Source of the DNA: Chitinophagaceae bacterium
Lineage (GTDB): Bacteria; Bacteroidota; Bacteroidia; Chitinophagales; Chitinophagaceae
Direction of reading: 5' to 3'
NCBI GenBank assembly: GCA_017853575.1
Contig: JAFMJI010000015.1
Span: forward strand, 1-38,755
Length of the DNA stretch: 38,755 bases
Shown: positions 1 to 8,922 of the stretch, piece by piece
How positions within the stretch are numbered: the stretch's first letter is position 1
How the letters are laid out: every line of letters starts with the position of its first letter
Made by a program: the position numbers and the translations under genes
Notes under the pieces: generated by a model
Seen by the model: only the letters and a program-made list of their open reading frames with translations
What the model was told of the DNA's origin: nothing
The model's database searches: none

Positions 1-1765
1 TTCCAGTGAAATACCAATCCCCGGTATTATTTGGACAAGCATCGTGCAAGTCCTCGATGGTTTGATAAATCACTTCAACAGACATGTTCACTTCAGGGGG
101 AGTAATCAATTGAGCAATTTTTGCTGAAATTTCCTGTGGAGTAAAGGGCGCATAAATTTGACGTACCAAGTTTTCTGAATGCAGCTGATTATCGCGCTGA
201 AGTTCTTTGCATTTATTATATACATCATCAAGCAAGCCATACTTACCATGGTCTTTCAACAATTCCAATGCTGCTTTGAAGGCAATAAAATCCCCCATTT
301 TACTCATGTCAATACCATAGCAATCAGGATAACGGATCTGTGGTGCGGAAGATACCACAATGATCTTCTTGGGCTCTAACCTAGAAAGCATTCTTACAAT
401 ACTTTCTTTTAAGGTTGTACCTCTTACGATTGAATCATCAATTACAACGATGGTATCAACACCTTTTTCAACGGTTCCATAAGTAATATCATACACGTGT
501 TGCACCATTTCAGATCTGCTTGCGTCCTCAGTTATAAAAGTGCGCATCTTCACATCCTTGGTCGTAATTTTTTCAATACGAATTTTTCTGTTGATCATTT
601 CAGCAAGCTTCTCTTCATCGAAATCCTTGTCCCAAGCCATGATGCGCTGAACCTTGATTTGATTGAGAAAATCTTCCATCCCTTTTAAGAGTCCGTAGAA
701 AGCAACTTCAGCAGTATTTGGGATGAATGAGAAAATAGTATGCTTCAGATCATTGTTGATTGCTTTGAGCACATTATCGCTCAATCGATAACCGAGTCCA
801 ATTCGCTCTCTATAAATTTTTTCATCACTGCCCCTTGAAAAATAAATTCTTTCAAAGCTACAAGCCCTTCTTTCTTTTGGTTCGAGTATCTGCTCAACTA
901 CATAGCTTCCATCACTGGAAACAATCAGTGCTTGTCCGGGCATTAATTCTTTCACTTCATTTTCACCTACATGAAATGTTGTACGAATGGCTGCACGCTC
1001 AGAAGCTGCAACAATGACTTCATTGTTTATATAGTAGTATGAGGGCCGAATTCCATGTGGGTCTCTGATAACAAATGAATCTCCATTACCCAGTAAACCG
1101 CTTACATGATAGCCACCATCAAAATGTTTAAAAGCTTTTTTCAACACTGCTGAAAGCGAAAGTGCGCCAGGATTTGATTCATCTTCCCGTACGATAAAGT
1201 GATGAACCACTTCCATCATGGCAGCCAGATCACTTTGCTTTTGAAAATCACCCGGATTGATATTCACCAATCCAAACAATTCATCAGTATTTACCAAATT
1301 GAAATTTCCGGCCAATGCAAGATTTCTTGCTGGAATGATATCTCTTTTAATGAAAGGATGACAAAATTCAGCATTGTTCTTTCCCTGTGTTCCATAACGA
1401 AGATGCCCCAGCAACAACTCCCCCATAAAATTTAGATGCCCTTTCATCAATCCTGGATGCTTTCGAATCTCAGGTTGAGTTTGTTCCATTTCACTGATTT
1501 CCTTACCTACTTGGGCAAATATATCAGCGATCGCCTGTGTGGCCACACTACGAAGTCTGTGCATGAATGGGTAGCCGGGCTCTGCATTTAATTTAACTGA
1601 AGCGATACCAGCACCATCCTGACCACGGTTGTGCTGTTTCTCCATCAATAGATAGAGTTTGTTTAGACCATAGAGTGCCGTACCCTTTTTTTGCTGGTAA
1701 TAGGAGAATGGCTTTAGAAGCCTGATGTATGCGAGTCCGCACTCGTGTTTGATGGGATCACTCAT
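1..1765 (-). CDS. purF: Amidophosphoribosyltransferase, long Bacteroidota-type variant (3' end outside window)
   Basis: Reading from the ATG at 1765 to the window edge gives 588 residues with no stop, so the C-terminus is missing. The N-terminus reads MSDPIKHECG. Cys9 fits the nucleophile of a class II (Ntn) glutamine amidotransferase exposed after removal of a short propeptide, as in Bacillus PurF. Around residues 436-450 the PRPP-binding signature VVIDDSIVRGTT is visible. The family makes 5-phosphoribosylamine from PRPP and glutamine, the first step of de novo purine synthesis, in the cytoplasm. Usual PurF proteins are about 470-510 residues; this one is already longer, matching the extended form seen in Bacteroidota, whose exact role relative to standard PurF I cannot settle. 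It lies 63 nt downstream of the SurA-like gene and is probably the tail of the same transcription unit. Confidence 0.9.
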   Translation of the reverse strand, partial: MSDPIKHECGLAYIRLLKPFSYYQQKKGTALYGLNKLYLLMEKQHNRGQDGAGIASVKLNAEPGYPFMHRLRSVATQAIADIFAQVGKEISEMEQTQPEIRKHPGLMKGHLNFMGELLLGHLRYGTQGKNNAEFCHPFIKRDIIPARNLALAGNFNLVNTDELFGLVNINPGDFQKQSDLAAMMEVVHHFIVREDESNPGALSLSAVLKKAFKHFDGGYHVSGLLGNGDSFVIRDPHGIRPSYYYINNEVIVAASERAAIRTTFHVGENEVKELMPGQALIVSSDGSYVVEQILEPKERRACSFERIYFSRGSDEKIYRERIGLGYRLSDNVLKAINNDLKHTIFSFIPNTAEVAFYGLLKGMEDFLNQIKVQRIMAWDKDFDEEKLAEMINRKIRIEKITTKDVKMRTFITEDASRSEMVQHVYDITYGTVEKGVDTIVVIDDSIVRGTTLKESIVRMLSRLEPKKIIVVSSAPQIRYPDCYGIDMSKMGDFIAFKAALELLKDHGKYGLLDDVYNKCKELQRDNQLHSENLVRQIYAPFTPQEISAKIAQLITPPEVNMSVEVIYQTIEDLHDACPNNTGDWYFTG

Positions 1766-1828
1766 ATAATAGTGAAGGCAGTAAAAATACAGCTAATTAG
1801 ATAGACCCCGAAATTAAAAAACAGGTTT

Positions 1829-3184
1829 TTACTTGCTGACGAAATTGGGGAATTGCTTTTGGATAGACTCACATTGCTGATAGTCTTTGTCCACCATCAC
1901 ATAGAATGTCGGGAGCTTTTCTGCAAACCATTTATCGACCAGTTTTTCTTTCTTTTCAGCCAGTGCTCTTTGTGCAACCCTGTCGTAGTCATCCCTCAGG
2001 TTCTCCCTGTGGGGTTCTGTTTTGCTTTGGAGGTACACAATTCGAACAGCAGCTTTCTCTTGATCGCCTTTGAATATCATTGGTTGAGAGAATTCACCAA
2101 CCTTGAGTTTATCTAAATATGGAACCAAGTCCTTATCAAGTTCATCAATCGTAACTGAGTTCCCGCTCTGACCTGTAATAATACCAGCAGTAAACTTACT
2201 GTTTTGATCATCGCTGAATTTATCGACCGCTTCGCCAAAGGAGAGGGTTCCTGCAATCAGTTTTGATCGGATTGAATCCAATTTTGCTTTTGAAGCATCA
2301 ATATCTTCATCTAATATTTGTGGAACACGAAGTATATGTCTGATAACTGCGTCATCACCATTTCTGCTGATCATTTGGATGATGTGATACCCAAACTTTG
2401 ATTTGATCACAGGAGAAATCTGACCTTCCTTTAACCTGAACGCTGCGTTCTTAAAATCAGGATCCCATGTTTTTTCGTTCTTGTTGATTTCGTAACGTCC
2501 GCCATTTTGTTTGCTTCCTGGATCTTCAGAATACAAACGCGCCATGGTTTCGAAAGTTTTTTGTCCTGCTTCAATTTGCTTTCTATAATCGGCTAATTCA
2601 TCCTGTGCAAATTTTTCCAGTTCCCGTCCTGCTTTTGGATTCACAACGATCTGACCAATCACCAATTCGGTTTCATAAAAAGGGAGGCTATCCTTTGGAA
2701 TTTTCTGGTAAAAATCTCTTACTTCATTGGGAGTGATCTTAACATTTTCAATGATCTTGGAACGCATGTCTTTAGCCAGCTTCCCTTCTTTAATACTTCT
2801 CCTAAAGTCTTCTTTAACTTGATAGATGGTTCTACCCGCAATTTGTTCGAAAGCCTCTTTACCACCGTATTGCATGATAAAATAACGAACACGTTGATCG
2901 AGTTCAGCTTCAATTTCTTCATCTGATACAGGAAGTGAATCTTTTTCTGCTTGAAGGATCAACGCCTTGTCTTGCATCATCTTTTCCAACAAAACACATT
3001 CTGCATTTGGAGGAACTTCATTGCCTTGGCGCTTGATATCATCAATGTAATTGAGCAGGTCGCTTCTAAGAACAATTTTATCGCCAACAATTGCTACAAT
3101 TTTATCTGCCAGTAATTTGGCAGTTTGTGCATGCAGTGAAACCGCTGCAAAAATCATCAGTGATAAAACGATCAATTTTTTCAT
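1829..3184 (-). CDS. surA: SurA-like periplasmic peptidyl-prolyl cis-trans isomerase
   Basis: The 451-residue product starts with a signal peptide (MKKLIVLSLMIFAAVSLHAQ). A helical SurA_N-type chaperone region follows (about 25-160), with KIVAIVGDKIVLRSDL close to its start. Two parvulin/PpiC domains come next. The first, about 175-280, is well conserved (LYSEDPGSKQNGG and FGYHIIQ). The second, about 285-390, is more divergent. The family escorts outer-membrane proteins through the periplasm and isomerises proline bonds. It starts 72 nt after the infB stop and ends 63 nt before purF, so it probably shares their transcript. The upstream AAGGAA is a weak ribosome-binding match. Orthology to E. 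coli SurA is by domain order only; Bacteroidota often carry several such isomerases. Confidence 0.88.
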   Translation of the reverse strand: MKKLIVLSLMIFAAVSLHAQTAKLLADKIVAIVGDKIVLRSDLLNYIDDIKRQGNEVPPNAECVLLEKMMQDKALILQAEKDSLPVSDEEIEAELDQRVRYFIMQYGGKEAFEQIAGRTIYQVKEDFRRSIKEGKLAKDMRSKIIENVKITPNEVRDFYQKIPKDSLPFYETELVIGQIVVNPKAGRELEKFAQDELADYRKQIEAGQKTFETMARLYSEDPGSKQNGGRYEINKNEKTWDPDFKNAAFRLKEGQISPVIKSKFGYHIIQMISRNGDDAVIRHILRVPQILDEDIDASKAKLDSIRSKLIAGTLSFGEAVDKFSDDQNSKFTAGIITGQSGNSVTIDELDKDLVPYLDKLKVGEFSQPMIFKGDQEKAAVRIVYLQSKTEPHRENLRDDYDRVAQRALAEKKEKLVDKWFAEKLPTFYVMVDKDYQQCESIQKQFPNFVSK

Positions 3185-3256
3185 GGTATAAGTTCCTTCT
3201 CAAAGTTGCTTGAAATCTGTTTCAGACAGAAATCAATACACTTAAACTTTTCTTAA

Positions 3257-5950
3257 TTATAATGTTCTCTTAACCTCGGTCTCTTCAAATGCTTCAATCA
3301 CATCTCCTACCTTGATATCATTGTAATTCTTCACAGTCAGACCACACTCCATACCTGCAGAGACATCTTTCGCATCATCTTTGAATCGTTTCAAGCTGCC
3401 CAACTCTGCACTTTGTCCTTCGCCTTTGGGATATTCAACAATACCGTCGCGGATAACCCTGATCTTATTGTTGCGGCTGATTTTACCATCCAACACATAA
3501 CAACCTGCAACGGTTGCCTTATCAAATTTATATACTTCACGGATTTCAACGTTGGCAACAATTTTCTCTTCAATCTTTGGTTCCAACATTCCTTCCATGG
3601 CACTCTTGATTTCCTCAATCGCATTATAGATGATAGAGTATAACTTGATCTGTACACCTTCTTTTTCTGCAATTTTATTGGCCTGAATAGATGGACGAAC
3701 ATTGAATCCGACGATGATGGCATCAGATGCTGTAGCCAACAATACATCGCTCTCTGTAATTTGTCCAACTGCTTTATGAACCACTTTAATAGCAACTTCT
3801 TGCGTAGAAAGTTTTTGCAAAGAATCACTCAATGCTTCCACTGATCCATCCACGTCACCTTTGATGATGATGTTCAGTTCCTTAAAGTTTCCAAGTGCAA
3901 GTCGACGGCCAATTTCATCAAGTGTGATATGTTTCTTGGTTCTGATACCCTGTTCGCGCATGATCTGTGCTCTTCTGTTGGCAATTTCCTTTGCTTCAGA
4001 TTCGTCTTCATACACTTTAAATTTCTCACCCGCTTGAGGTGCGCCATTCAATCCGAGTATCAATACAGGAGATGAAGGAGGGATAGCATCAACACGGTTG
4101 TTTCTTTCATTCATCATGGCCTTCACCCTGCCGTAGAACTGTCCACTGACAACAAGATCACCTTGGTGCAATGTTCCATTTTGAACAAGGATGGTTGCTA
4201 CATATCCTCTACCCTTATCGAGTGTTGCTTCAATCACAGAACCACTTGCTTCTCTATCTGGATTTGCTTTCAAATTCAGCAACTCTGCTTCAAGAAGAAT
4301 TTTTTCCAGTAATTTATCTACGTTCAAGCCAGATTTGGCAGCGATTTCCTGACTCTGGAATTTTCCACCCCACTCTTCCACCAAAATATTCATTTGTGAA
4401 AGTTGCTCATATATCTTTTGTGGATTGGCTCCATCTTTATCAATCTTGTTTACAGCAAATATCATTGGAACACCTGCTGCTTGTGCGTGGCTGATGGCTT
4501 CTTTTGTTTGTGGCATCACTGCATCGTCTGCAGCTACAACAATCACAGCAAGGTCAGTTACCTTGGCACCTCGGGCACGCATTGCAGTGAACGCTTCGTG
4601 ACCTGGTGTATCTAAGAATGTGATTGATTTTCCAGAAGGCAAATCAACATGATAAGCACCAATGTGCTGGGTGATACCCCCTGCTTCACCTGCAACTACA
4701 TTTGCATTTCTGATGTAATCGAGCAATGATGTTTTACCATGGTCTACGTGTCCCATGATGGTAACAATAGGTGCACGAGGAGAAAGATCTTCTGCTTCAT
4801 CTTCTTCCTCTTCTTCTTCCATCTCCATTTGTTTCTCCATGTCGATGAATTCAACCTGATATCCAAATTCACCTGCAACCAATTCAATTACTTCTGCGTC
4901 CAATCGCTGGTTGATGGAAACCATGATGCCCAGGCTCATACACTTACTGATGATTTCAGCAAAGTTTACATCAAGCAAACTTGCCAATTCACTTACGCTG
5001 ATGAACTCAGTTACCTGTACTTTGTTGGTTGATTCTGCATCTTCTGCACCAGCCTCCATTTCTTCACGCTTTAAGCGACGAAGTTTGGATTTAGTAATTT
5101 TTGCTTTGGAACCACCGCCACCAGAAAGTTTGGCTTGTGTTTCCTTGATCTTATTTTGAATTTCCTTTTCGTCGATTTCTTTTGCCTCAGTTTTTTTGAA
5201 GACACGTGGCCCGCCTGAACGTGGTCCAGCACTTCGTTGAGGTGCACCTCCTCCTCCTTTTTGGATGGATGGCTTTAGACGTTCAGCTTCCTTCTTCTCA
5301 ATCGGTATGCGTTTGCGCTTTCTTTTTTCATCAGCATGATGACTTTTATCATCCGTTTCTGCCGCCAGTTCAATTTTACCAATGATTTTTGGTCCCTCTA
5401 ATTCAGGAGCCTCAATTTTTACACGTTCTATTTCAGGTTCTGAAGGAGCTTTTACTTCCGGCTCTACAGGTTGCACTTCTTCTTTGACTGATTCGGTATC
5501 ATCTTTTTTAGAAGTTGCTTTTTTCTTGGATGTTTTTTTAGGACGTGTGGTGGTGTCTAATGATTCCAGATCAATTTTATCGAGGATCTTCGGACCATCC
5601 AACTCAGGTGCTTCAATTTTTACTTTCTCTACAGGAGGCTCTGGTGCTTTCGGAGTTTCAGCTTTTTTCTTTGTTTCCTTTTTGAAAACAATTTCCTCTT
5701 CATCTTTTTTCTTCTTGGCCTCGGCTGCGGCACCTTTTGGTATTTCGATGGCGTCGCTTTTTGCTTTAGCGGCTTTGTCGGAAGAGAATTCCTGTTGCAA
5801 AGAATAATACATATCCTCCGTCAGTTTAGACGTTGGTTTTAGATCATCTTTACTAAATCCTTTCCCAATAAGGAAATCCACCAACGTGTCTTTACCGATG
5901 TTGAACTCCTTGGCCGCTGCCATTAACCTGGGTGTATTTGATTCTGACAT
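3257..5950 (-). CDS. infB: Translation initiation factor IF-2
   Basis: The 897-residue GTPase delivers initiator tRNA to the small ribosomal subunit. An IF2_N helical module occupies about residues 1-55. A long charged, low-complexity Lys/Glu linker follows (about 55-310), then a second IF2_N-like module (about 313-370). The G domain contains G1 GHVDHGKT (400-407), G3 DTPGHEAF (447-454) and G4 NKID (501-504). Domains II-IV follow to the C-terminus. The linker contains two copies of a KIEAPELxGPKI motif (about residues 111-122 and 178-189). The gene follows nusA by 46 nt in the classical rimP-nusA-infB order. Its start is preceded by a perfect AAGGAGG, the only clear Shine-Dalgarno in the window. 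Confidence 0.97.
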   Translation of the reverse strand: MSESNTPRLMAAAKEFNIGKDTLVDFLIGKGFSKDDLKPTSKLTEDMYYSLQQEFSSDKAAKAKSDAIEIPKGAAAEAKKKKDEEEIVFKKETKKKAETPKAPEPPVEKVKIEAPELDGPKILDKIDLESLDTTTRPKKTSKKKATSKKDDTESVKEEVQPVEPEVKAPSEPEIERVKIEAPELEGPKIIGKIELAAETDDKSHHADEKRKRKRIPIEKKEAERLKPSIQKGGGGAPQRSAGPRSGGPRVFKKTEAKEIDEKEIQNKIKETQAKLSGGGGSKAKITKSKLRRLKREEMEAGAEDAESTNKVQVTEFISVSELASLLDVNFAEIISKCMSLGIMVSINQRLDAEVIELVAGEFGYQVEFIDMEKQMEMEEEEEEDEAEDLSPRAPIVTIMGHVDHGKTSLLDYIRNANVVAGEAGGITQHIGAYHVDLPSGKSITFLDTPGHEAFTAMRARGAKVTDLAVIVVAADDAVMPQTKEAISHAQAAGVPMIFAVNKIDKDGANPQKIYEQLSQMNILVEEWGGKFQSQEIAAKSGLNVDKLLEKILLEAELLNLKANPDREASGSVIEATLDKGRGYVATILVQNGTLHQGDLVVSGQFYGRVKAMMNERNNRVDAIPPSSPVLILGLNGAPQAGEKFKVYEDESEAKEIANRRAQIMREQGIRTKKHITLDEIGRRLALGNFKELNIIIKGDVDGSVEALSDSLQKLSTQEVAIKVVHKAVGQITESDVLLATASDAIIVGFNVRPSIQANKIAEKEGVQIKLYSIIYNAIEEIKSAMEGMLEPKIEEKIVANVEIREVYKFDKATVAGCYVLDGKISRNNKIRVIRDGIVEYPKGEGQSAELGSLKRFKDDAKDVSAGMECGLTVKNYNDIKVGDVIEAFEETEVKRTL

Positions 5951-5954
5951 TTAT

Positions 5955-5961
5955 CCTCCTT
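5955..5961 (-). promoter_or_regulatory. Strong Shine-Dalgarno (AAGGAGG) before infB
   Basis: On the minus strand the bases read AAGGAGG, then ATAA, then the infB ATG at 5950. The spacer is only 4 nt. No other gene start in the window has such a match. This supports the ATG at 5950 as the true start. Confidence 0.75.
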
Positions 5962-5996
5962 CAGCTTTTTTTATCTAACGATTGTTGGTCCAATGT

Positions 5997-7244
5997 TTAG
6001 TCTTTCTCAAATTCTGCTCTCAGAATTTCACGCACTTCATCAATGGTTTCTTTTTCAAGATCTGTTCTGCGCTCCAATTCAGTTGCAGTGAGATCCAATA
6101 CACTTCTTGCGGTGTCACATCCAATGCGTTTCAATTCTTCAATGATCCATGTTTCAATTTCATCGCTGAATTCATCCAAGTCGATGTCGTATTCAGCCAT
6201 TTCACCTTCATTGTCTCTGTATACATCGATGTCAAATCCAGTGAGATCTTCTGCAAGTTTAATATTCACACCACGTTTACCGATGGCGAGTGAAACTTGA
6301 TCTGGTGAAACAAACACTTCAGCACGTTTGCCTTCATTGTCGATTGTCATGCGGGTGATTTTTGCAGGAGTCAATGAACGTTGAATCAACAACTGAATGT
6401 TATTTGTGAAATTGATTACATCAATATTTTCATTTTTCAATTCACGAACAATGCCATGTATACGGCTGCCTTTCATACCCACGCATGCTCCAACCGGATC
6501 GATACGATCGTCGTAGCTTTCTACAGCAACTTTGGCACGCTCACCTGGTTCGCGAACAATTTTTCTGATAACAATCAATCCATCAAAAATTTCAGGCACT
6601 TCTATTTCAAGCAATTTCGCTAGGAATGAAGGATGCGTTCTTGATAAAATGATCACCGGTGAATTGTTTTTTAACTCTACTTTCTTGATCACAGAACGGA
6701 TGCTTTCTCCTTTTTTAAAGTAATCAGATGGAATTTGTTCAGACTTAGGAAGAATCAATTCATTTCCATCCTCATCAATCAACAATACCTCTTTCTTCCA
6801 TACCTGATAAACTTCAGCACTGATGATATCACCAACACGATCGCCATATTTTTTAACCAGGGCATTCTTTTTCAAGTCTCCGATTCTGCTGGCCAGGGTT
6901 TGCTTGGCAGCAAGAATCGCACGGCGACCAAAATCTTGTATATCCACTTCTTCATACAGTTCCTCACCTACTTCAAAGTCGGGTTCAATTTTGACTGCAT
7001 CGCTGTATTCAATTTCCATCAAAGGATTTTCCATCTTTCCATCCTCCACAATCATCCTGTGGCGAACAATTTCAAGGTCACCTTTTTCAGTATTTACAAT
7101 TACGTCAAAGCTCTCATCTGATCCGTATTTCTTGCGAAGCAGTGTTTTGAATACATCCTCCAAAACTTTCATGAGCGTGGGACGATCGATGTTTTCCGCA
7201 TCTTTAAAATCCTGAAACGACTCGATCAAATTAATACTGGCCAT
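5997..7244 (-). CDS. nusA: Transcription termination/antitermination factor NusA
   Basis: The 415-residue protein binds RNA polymerase and nascent RNA and controls pausing, termination and antitermination. Domain order is a NusA N-terminal domain (about 1-125), an S1 domain (about 130-205), then two KH domains with the loops GMKGSRI (about residue 258) and GKRGVNI (about residue 327). The tail is an acidic and helical segment (about 355-415) with a helix-hairpin-helix-like region (LTATELERRTDLEKETIDEV). It lacks the pair of long acidic repeats found in E. coli NusA, as in most other phyla. It sits 21 nt after rimP and 46 nt before infB. Confidence 0.96.
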   Translation of the reverse strand: MASINLIESFQDFKDAENIDRPTLMKVLEDVFKTLLRKKYGSDESFDVIVNTEKGDLEIVRHRMIVEDGKMENPLMEIEYSDAVKIEPDFEVGEELYEEVDIQDFGRRAILAAKQTLASRIGDLKKNALVKKYGDRVGDIISAEVYQVWKKEVLLIDEDGNELILPKSEQIPSDYFKKGESIRSVIKKVELKNNSPVIILSRTHPSFLAKLLEIEVPEIFDGLIVIRKIVREPGERAKVAVESYDDRIDPVGACVGMKGSRIHGIVRELKNENIDVINFTNNIQLLIQRSLTPAKITRMTIDNEGKRAEVFVSPDQVSLAIGKRGVNIKLAEDLTGFDIDVYRDNEGEMAEYDIDLDEFSDEIETWIIEELKRIGCDTARSVLDLTATELERRTDLEKETIDEVREILRAEFEKD

Positions 7245-7265
7245 ATACTACAATTTAATGTTCTG

Positions 7266-7739
7266 TTATTTAAATATCAGTTTTACAATGGTTGATTTTA
7301 TGTCTTTCAATAATAGAAAGTGTTTAATAATTTCTTTTTTCTTGCCCTTTCCCTTTTCTTCGTCTACTTCAATGGATTGATCATCGGCATTCAAGAGCTC
7401 ACCCTCCAATTTTCTGCCATCCAGCATTTCAACCTCCACATTTCTACCTATGTTTTTAACAAACTGGCGAGGCAAAAGCAATGGTTCGTCTACACCGGGG
7501 GAGGAAACCTCCAATGAAAACTCACCATCCTTACAAACACCGGTTTCTACGATCTTCTTGTACAGGGCCCTGTTTAATTGAACACATTTTTCAATGGTAA
7601 CACCACTGTCTCCATCAATAAAAACACTGATATTATTGATAGGGCGAATGGAGATTTTTACTATAAAGTATTGATTTTCAACACTTAATAATGATTCCAC
7701 CAATTCTTTAACCTGTTCTGTTTTATCCAAGTTTGCCAT
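7266..7739 (-). CDS. rimP: Ribosome maturation factor RimP
   Basis: The product is 157 residues from the ATG at 7739 (MANLDKTEQV). An in-frame TTG six bases upstream would add two residues, but I prefer the ATG. RimP assists 30S subunit assembly. The N-terminal alpha/beta domain carries the family-like stretch VFIDGDSGVTIEKCVQLNR and then the EVSSPGVDEPL motif (about residues 84-94). The C-terminal part (about 97-157) is the small SH3-like barrel with a lysine-rich hairpin (EEKGKGKKKEI). It is the first gene of the rimP-nusA-infB unit. The start codon lies only 14 nt after a strong hairpin at 7754-7777. Confidence 0.93.
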   Translation of the reverse strand: MANLDKTEQVKELVESLLSVENQYFIVKISIRPINNISVFIDGDSGVTIEKCVQLNRALYKKIVETGVCKDGEFSLEVSSPGVDEPLLLPRQFVKNIGRNVEVEMLDGRKLEGELLNADDQSIEVDEEKGKGKKKEIIKHFLLLKDIKSTIVKLIFK

Positions 7740-7753
7740 GTCCAAGAAATAAA

Positions 7754-7777
7754 GAAGGGAACGATTCCGTTCCCTTC
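7754..7777 (-). promoter_or_regulatory. Terminator-like hairpin in the rimP leader (candidate attenuator)
   Basis: GAAGGGAACG (7754-7763) and CGTTCCCTTC (7768-7777) form a perfect 10-bp stem with a 4-nt loop. Read on the minus strand it is followed by TTTATTTCTT, like an intrinsic terminator, and then by the rimP ATG at 7739. No minus-strand gene lies immediately upstream (the next gene, at 8008, is on the plus strand), so it is not the terminator of a preceding gene. A leader attenuator or translation-control hairpin for rimP-nusA-infB is the simplest reading. Confidence 0.6.
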
Positions 7778-7842
7778 AATTGTTTCATTCTGATGCAAAT
7801 ATAGGACAACTGGCACAAAATTCAAAATGGGTGGGGGAATAA

Positions 7843-7998
7843 GTTGACAGTTCACGGTTGAGGGTAGTAAATAAAGAAAATGACCAATATCAGTAATTTA
7901 TGTGAATAGAGAAGATAACTTTATCAAGGTTGTATTACAACTGTCAACCCACAACCGTAAACCGATAACACCAGAACACATAACCCACAACCCAAAAC
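7843..7998. repeat. Array of 7-nt repeats ending in AAC, with an inverted partner block
   Basis: From 7942 to 7998 the plus strand reads as successive units TGTCAAC, CCACAAC, CGTAAAC, CGATAAC, ACCAGAAC (8 nt), ACATAAC, CCACAAC and CCAAAAC. At 7843-7863 there are three inverted units (GTTGACA, GTTCACG, GTTGAGG). The two blocks include a perfect 10-bp inverted repeat (7843-7852 with 7939-7948). About 75 bp of AT-rich sequence separates them. The array ends 9 nt before the ATG of the gene at 8008. Function is unknown. Confidence 0.7.
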
Positions 7999-8007
7999 CA
8001 TTACTGG

Positions 8008-8388
8008 ATGTCTTCAGAAAACCTCGGAGATTTTTATAAAGAGAACAAAAAATTGGTTTCAGAATATATTGATACCAGAATAAAATTGATCAAATTTGGT
8101 GCTATCAAAACACTGGCAAAAACGCTGAGTGCATTGATATTGGTTGGATTGATAAGTTTTATGATGCTTTTCTTTCTACTCTTTGTGGTTATTGCATTCT
8201 CCTGGTATATGGCAGATCAATTGGGAAGTGCGGCACTTGGTTTTCTTTGCGGTGGCGGAGTGTTCATTGCCATTTTATTGCTGTCCATTGTTTTCAGAAA
8301 GGCATTGTTTTTAAACCCACTCATCCGAATTTTTCTTCATGCTTCTACTGAAGAAGATGAGGAATCATCAGACGAAACAGAAGATTAA
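8008..8388 (+). CDS. Phage-holin-superfamily-like membrane protein
   Basis: The 126-residue protein has a basic/amphipathic N-terminal helix (about 5-35), two transmembrane segments (about 38-65 and 73-95) and an acidic tail (TEEDEESSDETED). This layout matches the small inner-membrane proteins annotated as putative holin superfamily III or DUF1469-like in Bacteroidota. No phage genes surround it, so lysis activity should not be assumed. It is first in a plus-strand group of three small genes. The ATG comes directly after the 7-nt repeat array, with no recognisable Shine-Dalgarno. Confidence 0.7.
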   Translation: MSSENLGDFYKENKKLVSEYIDTRIKLIKFGAIKTLAKTLSALILVGLISFMMLFFLLFVVIAFSWYMADQLGSAALGFLCGGGVFIAILLLSIVFRKALFLNPLIRIFLHASTEEDEESSDETED

Positions 8389-8392
8389 GCAC

Positions 8393-8671
8393 ATGAAAAA
8401 ACCGATCAAAAATATACACGCTTTAAATAAAAGAATCAGTGATTTAAAGTTGAAGAAATACAAGCTGGAAAACAAGCTTGATGATAATTTTAACAACCTG
8501 CGTGAAAATTTTCTTGGGATGAGCCTCAACTCAATTTTTGGTAAACGAACACGTGCCAGTAATTTTTGGGCTGAAATTGTTACCCATGTCATGGAAAGCG
8601 AGAAACTACAACAAGGTGTTAAAAACTTTGTTTCAAAAGTAACAGACAAGATTGGCGATGCATTGAAATAA
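8393..8671 (+). CDS. Small basic hypothetical protein in the holin-like/DUF4834 group
   Basis: The 92-residue product starts with MKKPIKNIHALNKR. I chose the ATG at 8393, 4 nt after the preceding stop, rather than an upstream in-frame start inside the previous gene. The sequence has a coiled-coil-like basic helix (KRISDLKLKKYKLENKLDDN) followed by an amphipathic C-terminal region. There is no signal peptide or transmembrane segment. Tight spacing suggests it acts with the holin-like membrane protein at the envelope. I do not recognise a family. Confidence 0.7.
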   Translation: MKKPIKNIHALNKRISDLKLKKYKLENKLDDNFNNLRENFLGMSLNSIFGKRTRASNFWAEIVTHVMESEKLQQGVKNFVSKVTDKIGDALK

Positions 8672-8693
8672 CGAAGTAATATACCTTTACACC

Positions 8694-8921
8694 ATGCTAT
8701 TCAAATATATACTGCTCGGCATCTTCATCTATTTCATGTTCAGATTCCTATTTGACTTCATCATTCCTGTTGTAAAAACAACCAAGCAAGTAAAAAAACA
8801 ATTTGATGCAGTGAGAGAGCAGCAACAAGAATTCAATCAACAGCAACAATCGCAACCATCAACAAAATTTACATCAACAGTTGACAAGGATGATTATATA
8901 GAATTTGAAGAAGTGAAATAG
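8694..8921 (+). CDS. DUF4834 family membrane protein
   Basis: This 75-residue protein has one N-terminal transmembrane helix (about 3-25, MLFKYILLGIFIYFMFRF). A charged and Gln-rich segment follows, then an acidic C-terminus (DYIEFEEVK). The pattern matches the short DUF4834 proteins typical of Bacteroidota; their function is unknown. It is third in the group, 22 nt after the preceding gene. Its stop at 8921 is one base from the stop of the convergent sulfatase gene. Confidence 0.7.
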   Translation: MLFKYILLGIFIYFMFRFLFDFIIPVVKTTKQVKKQFDAVREQQQEFNQQQQSQPSTKFTSTVDKDDYIEFEEVK

Positions 8922-8922
8922 T

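Noticed and set aside
1763-1765. purF start as broken because Cys is not residue 2
   Set aside because: The family includes forms with a short cleaved propeptide, so MSDPIKHECG is normal.
5382-5807. Open frame opposite the IF-2 linker
   Set aside because: It is the complement of a repetitive Lys/Glu-rich linker, giving a Ser/Phe-rich chain typical of a shadow frame.
7740-7745. TTG at 7745 as the rimP start
   Set aside because: It adds only two residues, and an ATG follows immediately, so I chose the ATG at 7739.
8008-8388. Prophage remnant (holin)
   Set aside because: No phage structural, lysis or integrase genes nearby, and such small membrane proteins are common in Bacteroidota chromosomes.
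8339-8392. In-frame start upstream of the 8393 gene
   Set aside because: It lies inside the previous coding region with no family support; the ATG 4 nt after the preceding stop is more natural.
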